Assembly (NCBI RefSeq): GCF_027853915.1
Contig: NZ_JAQGLA010000027.1
Coordinates: 1-64,000, forward strand
Direction of reading: 5' to 3'
Source of the DNA: Saccharopolyspora oryzae
Lineage (GTDB): Bacteria; Actinomycetota; Actinomycetes; Mycobacteriales; Pseudonocardiaceae
DNA: 64,000 bases
Shown here in pieces: positions 60,368 through 64,000 of the stretch (the first letter of the stretch is position 1; each line of letters begins with the position of its first letter). A program made the translations under genes and the position numbers. Below the pieces are notes generated by a model, which saw nothing but the letters and a program-made list of their open reading frames with translations, was not told where the DNA came from and ran no database searches.

Positions 60368-61132
60368 TCAGGCTCGTGGCGGGTGTTCCTGCTTGCGTCG
60401 GAGGAGCAGGCAGACGAAGCCGAGGACTCCGCGGTAGCCGCGCAGCCAGCCGTCGCGGTGCTCGCGCGCCGCCTCGATCGCAGCCTCGGCGTCCGGATGT
60501 TCGGGGTGGTCGAGGGCCCACCGGGTCAGCGAGCCGGTCCAGGACCACTCGTACTCGTCCCACTCGCCGAGCTCGCTGACGTGCCCGTACACCGGCGTCC
60601 AGCCGGCCTTCTCCGCGGTCTCCACCGTGCCCGCGAGGTCCTGGAAGTCCTCGGGCACCGCGTCGAGCGCGTCCAGCGCCGCCCGGGTCGGAGGCCGTTC
60701 CCAGAACCCCTCGCCGATGAGGACCGTGCCACCAGGTGCGACGCGCTCGTCGATGGCCCGCAGCGATTCCTCGAATCCCCCGAAGGCATGCGTTGCACCG
60801 ACGCACATCACCAGGTCGCACGCCTTCGGCGGTCGATACTCCCGCGCATCGCCCTGCGCGTAGATCACCCGGCCCCGGAGCCCGCGATCCCGGGTGGTCT
60901 CCTCGGCTCGCCGCAGCGCCGGTTCCGACGTGTCCACGGCGAAAGCACGCGCCGTCGGATATTCCTCCAGGGCGCGGAGCACCCATTCCCCTGCGCCACA
61001 ACCGAGGTCGAGCACGGAGGCACCGGGCGAGCACCCGACCTGCCGGAGCAACCGTCCCACGTTCGAATCGGACAGCGGAGCCGCGATGGGGTGGTCGACG
61101 TGGGCCAGGAAGCTCAGCGTTTGGCGATCCAT
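60368..61132 (-). CDS. SAM-dependent methyltransferase, class I
   Basis: A 254 aa Rossmann-fold methyltransferase. Motif I is SVLDLGCGAGEWVLRAL (about residues 40-56), the acidic end of beta-2 is AFAVDTSEPAL, and motif III includes VAPGGTVLIGEGFW. The middle motif DLVMCVGATHAFGG replaces the usual DxxxxxxxxH pattern. The start is ATG 61132. It is convergent with the ArsR-SRPBCC gene across copy 3 of the repeat. Substrate unknown; a small molecule is more likely than RNA. Confidence 0.88.
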   Translation of the reverse strand: MDRQTLSFLAHVDHPIAAPLSDSNVGRLLRQVGCSPGASVLDLGCGAGEWVLRALEEYPTARAFAVDTSEPALRRAEETTRDRGLRGRVIYAQGDAREYRPPKACDLVMCVGATHAFGGFEESLRAIDERVAPGGTVLIGEGFWERPPTRAALDALDAVPEDFQDLAGTVETAEKAGWTPVYGHVSELGEWDEYEWSWTGSLTRWALDHPEHPDAEAAIEAAREHRDGWLRGYRGVLGFVCLLLRRKQEHPPRA

Positions 61133-61224
61133 CGGGCCAGTGTGACCACCGAATCACCCGTACGCACTGGGTTTTTCGACGCCGGAACCCGCCGACCAGA
61201 AGTCGACCACGAGGCGCCTTCTTC

Positions 61225-61569
61225 CTACCGCGACCAGTCGGCGATGACCGCCTGCCCTTCCGGGATGGCGAGGTCGAGCAGTCCCGGGAACCTGGCTTCG
61301 AGGTCGTCGCGGCGCAGGCTGTTCAGGCGGCGGGTTCCCTCGTTGCGCTGGCGGATCACACCGGCTTCCCGGAGGACCTTGAAGTGGCCGCTCTGCGTGG
61401 ACTTGCTGACCGGCAGCGCGAACGTCGCGCACGCGAGTTCACCCTCGGCCCCGGCGAGCCCGGCGACGATCGCCAGGCGCACCGGATCGGAGAGCGCGGC
61501 CATCACGTCGGTGAAGCGCAGCTCGTCGCGAGCGGGGTGGACGAGTTCGGTCGCGGTGCGGCTTGCCAT
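61225..61569 (-). CDS. ArsR-family repressor, divergent from MFS gene
   Basis: A 114 aa winged-helix protein. The core runs from VMAALSDPVRLAIVAGLAG to SKSTQSGHFKVLREAGVIRQRNEGTRR. The SxxSxHFKVL recognition helix is typical of small ArsR repressors of exporters. One cysteine (ELACATF) is present, so classic metal sensing by a Cys pair is unlikely. The start is ATG 61569 after GGGGG. Two head-to-head operators at 61588-61634 lie between it and the MFS gene. Confidence 0.88.
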   Translation of the reverse strand: MASRTATELVHPARDELRFTDVMAALSDPVRLAIVAGLAGAEGELACATFALPVSKSTQSGHFKVLREAGVIRQRNEGTRRLNSLRRDDLEARFPGLLDLAIPEGQAVIADWSR

Positions 61570-61587
61570 GCCCCCAGGATAGCGACC

Positions 61588-61634
61588 ATGTTCGAATTTT
61601 CCGAACATGTGCTATGTTCGGAAAACTCGAACAT
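61588..61634. promoter_or_regulatory. Two mirrored ArsR operators in the divergent promoter
   Basis: ATGTTCG-N7-CGAACAT occurs twice (61588-61608 and 61614-61634). The second is the reverse complement of the first except for one base. It lies between the ArsR and MFS start codons and probably represses both genes. Confidence 0.82.
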
Positions 61635-61651
61635 GACTTCCTGGAGCGCAG

Positions 61652-62857
61652 ATGCCACTCGAAGTGCAGTCGCCCACCCGCGAACCCGTCCGATCCGAAA
61701 CCCGCTGGAAGTTCTGGGCTTGCGCGTACGCGCTCCTGATCCTGCTGACCGGGACGAACCTGCCCACCCCGCTCTACCGCGGCTACCAGCAGCAGTTCGG
61801 CTTCTCCCCGCTGGTCACCACGTTGATCTTCGCGGCGTACGTGGCGGCGCTGATCCCGTCGCTGCTGGTGGCCGGGCCGTTGTCGGACGCGGTCGGACGC
61901 CGCCGCGTGCTGCTACCGGCCGTTGCGACGGCGGTGCTGGGATCGCTGATCTTCGCCCTCGCCTCCGGAACCGCATGGCTGTTCGCCGCACGGGTACTCC
62001 AGGGCCTCTCGCTCGGTTTCGCCTCGGGCACGTTGACCGCCGTGCTGGCCGAACTCGAGCCCACCGGCAACCGCCGCCGAGCAGCCCTGGTGTCCACAGT
62101 GGCCTCAGTCGGCGGGCTCGGCCTAGGACCGGTGCTGGCCGGCCTGCTCGCCGAGTACGCCCCGGCTCCCCACGTGCTGCCGTTCGTGGTCGAGATCGTG
62201 CTGCTGGTGCCGGCTGCGGTGGCGATCGCCTCGTTGCCGCAGGGGCGCACCGCCACGCGGTGGAAGCCACGTCGTCCGCAGGTGCCGAAGGCCGTTCGGG
62301 GCGTGTTCGCGACCAGCGGTGCAGCCAGCTTCCTCGCCTTCGCCGTGATCGGACTGTTCCTCACCCTCGTCCCGACGTACGTCGCGGAGCTCTCCCGCAG
62401 CACGAACCTGCTGCTCAGCGGAGCCGCGGTGGCCCTGATGCTGGCGAGCTCCGCGGCGGCCCAGCTCGTCGGCTACGGCGGTCGGGCACGAAAGCTGGAG
62501 CTCGTCGGCCTCCCGCTGCTGGCCGCGGGACTCGTGCTGCTCGCCGTCGCAGGCGGCCTGCGTTCGTTGACGTTGTTGCTGGTCGCAACGGTCATCGCCG
62601 GGATCGGGCAGGGCTTGGCGTTCCTCGGCGGCCTCACCGCGGTCAGCCAGGCCGCACCCGCGGATCGCCAGGCCGAGGTGCTCTCCAGCTTCTACGTGCT
62701 CATCTACCTCGGCGTCGGCGTGCCGGTGATCGGTGTCGGTGTGCTCGCCACCTGGCTCGGCCTGCTGCTGGCCGTGCAGTGCTCCGCCGTCCTCATCGCC
62801 CTGCTGTGCCTGCTGGTCCTGGCGATCCCCGCCCGACGCACCGAGGAGATCCGATGA
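61652..62857 (+). CDS. MFS transporter controlled by ArsR
   Basis: A 401 aa exporter with 12 predicted helices. Motif A appears as GPLSDAVGRRRVLLPAV (about residues 74-90). The helix-1 end is LTGTNLPTPLYRGYQQQFGFSPL, shared with a group of actinobacterial exporters of unknown substrate. ATG 61652 follows GGAG. Its stop overlaps the next gene (ATGA), so both are one transcript, probably repressed by the divergent ArsR protein. Confidence 0.88.
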   Translation: MPLEVQSPTREPVRSETRWKFWACAYALLILLTGTNLPTPLYRGYQQQFGFSPLVTTLIFAAYVAALIPSLLVAGPLSDAVGRRRVLLPAVATAVLGSLIFALASGTAWLFAARVLQGLSLGFASGTLTAVLAELEPTGNRRRAALVSTVASVGGLGLGPVLAGLLAEYAPAPHVLPFVVEIVLLVPAAVAIASLPQGRTATRWKPRRPQVPKAVRGVFATSGAASFLAFAVIGLFLTLVPTYVAELSRSTNLLLSGAAVALMLASSAAAQLVGYGGRARKLELVGLPLLAAGLVLLAVAGGLRSLTLLLVATVIAGIGQGLAFLGGLTAVSQAAPADRQAEVLSSFYVLIYLGVGVPVIGVGVLATWLGLLLAVQCSAVLIALLCLLVLAIPARRTEEIR

Positions 62858-63333
62858 ACACGAACGCCCTCGAAACCGCGTACCCCGAACTGATCCGGAA
62901 CGCGGAAGCGATCACCGACGCGACCCCGCTGACCGAACAGGACCGCACCCTCGCCGACTGGACGATCGCCCACGTCGCGCTCAGCGACCGCATCCTCGCC
63001 GCCGCAGCCCGCGACCTCCTCGTCGGAGCCCCGGTCGTCGTCGACAACCGCGAAGCCATGGACCCCGCGACGCTCAACGCGCTGATCAGCCGCACTTCGC
63101 ACCAGGAGCGGATCGCCCTCGTCCGCCGCAACGCGGACTACTTCACCGCCACCGTCCAGTGCATCCCGGACCACGCCGCGCACACCCCGGTGCGGCTGAG
63201 CCTCGTGGACCGCGACGGCAACTCCGTCCCCGACCAACATCTCCCGTGGGACGAGCTGATCCACGTCCGGGCAACGCAGCACCTACCCGGACATGCCGCC
63301 AGACTCGCCGAACTGGCCCGAGTCCTGGACTGA
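62854..63333 (+). CDS. DinB-like/maleylpyruvate isomerase-type small protein
   Basis: A 159 aa predicted four-helix-bundle protein. The conserved-looking segments are TLADWTIAHVALSDRILAAA (His as possible metal ligand) and the C-terminal ELIHVRATQHLPGHAARLAEL (histidine-rich). This pattern recalls mycothiol-dependent DinB-type proteins. Its ATG 62854 overlaps the MFS stop by 4 bp. It may act on the compound exported by the transporter. The family call is moderate. Confidence 0.7.
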   Translation: MNTNALETAYPELIRNAEAITDATPLTEQDRTLADWTIAHVALSDRILAAAARDLLVGAPVVVDNREAMDPATLNALISRTSHQERIALVRRNADYFTATVQCIPDHAAHTPVRLSLVDRDGNSVPDQHLPWDELIHVRATQHLPGHAARLAELARVLD

Positions 63334-63426
63334 TCTTCCGCATCGACGCGTCGAACCGAAGTCAGCGGACCGGGCTGTTCGGCCGTGAACCGAAGGGACG
63401 TCGACCATGGCGACGTGTCCGAGAGG

Positions 63427-63765
63427 TCACTCCGTCAGGCAGAGTTCGTTGCCCTCAGGATCGGCCAGAACGGTGAACCTGGGAGCAGTGCGAATTTCAC
63501 GGCCGCCCAGCTCGCACAGCTGGGAGACCAATGTCCGGCGGTCCGCGTCGGGAACCCGGATGTCCAGGTGAACGCGGTTCTTCGTGGTCTTGGTCTCGGC
63601 GACCTTCTGAAACCACAGCGTCGGCCCCCGCCCGGAAGGATCGACCAGATCCACAGCCCCCTCGGCCGTGACCTGCTCGACGTAGCCCAACGCCGCGCAC
63701 CAGAACCGCCGCAGCAACTCGGGATCGTTGGCATCGACGCAGATCTCGAAACTTCGCGCAGACAT
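63427..63765 (-). CDS. VOC-family protein (glyoxalase-like)
   Basis: A 112 aa protein of the vicinal oxygen chelate fold. It starts MSARSFEICVDANDPELLRRFW and ends FTVLADPEGNELCLTE, the common closing strand of the family. One domain only, so it should dimerise. ATG 63765 was taken; a GTG at 63789 would overlap the stop of the upstream HTH gene and add eight residues. The usual metal-ligand Glu is present in the final strand. The role cannot be assigned. Confidence 0.85.
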   Translation of the reverse strand: MSARSFEICVDANDPELLRRFWCAALGYVEQVTAEGAVDLVDPSGRGPTLWFQKVAETKTTKNRVHLDIRVPDADRRTLVSQLCELGGREIRTAPRFTVLADPEGNELCLTE

Positions 63766-63785
63766 CACGGGCGCTTGATGCGCTG

Positions 63786-64000
63786 TCACGCGGACAGCGG
63801 TTGGATCCGGGCCAACGTGTCGGCGAGGGCGTCCCTCTCACGTTCCAAGTCGTAGCGCGACTGAAGGTTGAGCCAGAACCTCTCGGAGGTGCCGAAGAAG
63901 CGCGCGAGCCGCAGCGCCGTGTCAGCCGAGACCCCACGCTTGCCGTGCACGATCTCGTTGATCCGACGCGGCGGAACGCCGATTGCCACGGCCAACCGGT
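63786..64000 (-). CDS. higA: HigA-type antitoxin/XRE regulator, partial at window edge
   Basis: The C-terminal 71 codons of a HigA-family helix-turn-helix protein. Visible are AIGVPPRRINEIVHGKRG (recognition helix) and SADTALRLARFFGTSERFWLNLQ, the family hallmark. The N-terminus continues beyond 64000, so no start can be given. The toxin higB would be expected upstream, outside the window. Its stop lies 21 bp before the VOC gene's ATG. Confidence 0.85.
   Translation of the reverse strand, partial: RLAVAIGVPPRRINEIVHGKRGVSADTALRLARFFGTSERFWLNLQSRYDLERERDALADTLARIQPLSA

Overview
The window comes from a high-GC, mycothiol-producing actinobacterium. The evidence is a mycothiol S-conjugate amidase gene, frequent GTG and TTG starts, strong GGAGG ribosome binding sites, XRE/DUF397 regulator pairs and a class of hairpins typical of high-GC Gram-positives. 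A member of the Pseudonocardiales (Saccharopolyspora-like) is my best guess, but the sequence alone does not name the genus. There are about 60 genes, one tRNA gene, no insertion sequence, no prophage and no CRISPR array.

Positions 1-18,500 are housekeeping. A DUF255 thioredoxin-like protein, a small membrane protein and Mca, a DUF4307 protein, GreA, MetB, a proline-rich membrane protein, Cbs, an SGNH esterase and a thiolase follow the same order as I recall for Mycobacterium tuberculosis Rv1084 to Rv1074c. Extra genes sit between them: a DeoR/xylulokinase pair, an Lrp/HppD pair and IlvA. Positions 18,600-25,500 hold membrane and surface genes: a Bax inhibitor-like protein, a surface adhesin with its class F-like sortase, YidC, a cation diffusion facilitator and a PPG-rich membrane protein.

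Positions 25,652-35,399 are one minus-strand operon: ROK regulator, AfuA-type binding protein, ATPase, fused permease, fumarase/argininosuccinate-lyase-superfamily enzyme, PfkB kinase, amidohydrolase and SIS protein. It looks like an import and catabolism pathway for an unusual N-substituted sugar, and I cannot match it to a named pathway. Positions 35,800-41,400 hold a TetR-controlled MMPL/YhgE pair. Positions 41,469-53,807 are mixed: an MFS exporter, a ParB/Srx-like gene fragment, a SWIM/SNF2 pair, an XRE/DUF397 module, a secreted cutinase-like esterase, an Asn/Ser-repeat protein, an unusual tRNA with anticodon UAA, and an ATP-grasp ligase of the graspetide-synthetase type behind a 42-codon peptide gene. 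Positions 53,988-64,000 carry NDH-2, a VapBC pair, and several small regulator-exporter pairs (HxlR/MFS, ArsR-SRPBCC, ArsR/MFS) with well-defined operators.

The most unusual feature is a dispersed intergenic repeat family. Every full copy contains a long AT-rich palindrome, one or two DnaA-box-like nonamers, a second GC-rich hairpin and the perfect palindrome CAGTTTCAATTGAAACTG. The core of that palindrome differs from the ParB site parS only at the two central bases. There are three full copies (10,268; 35,612; 60,071) and two short copies that hold only a pair of the parS-like palindromes (21,925 and 43,059).
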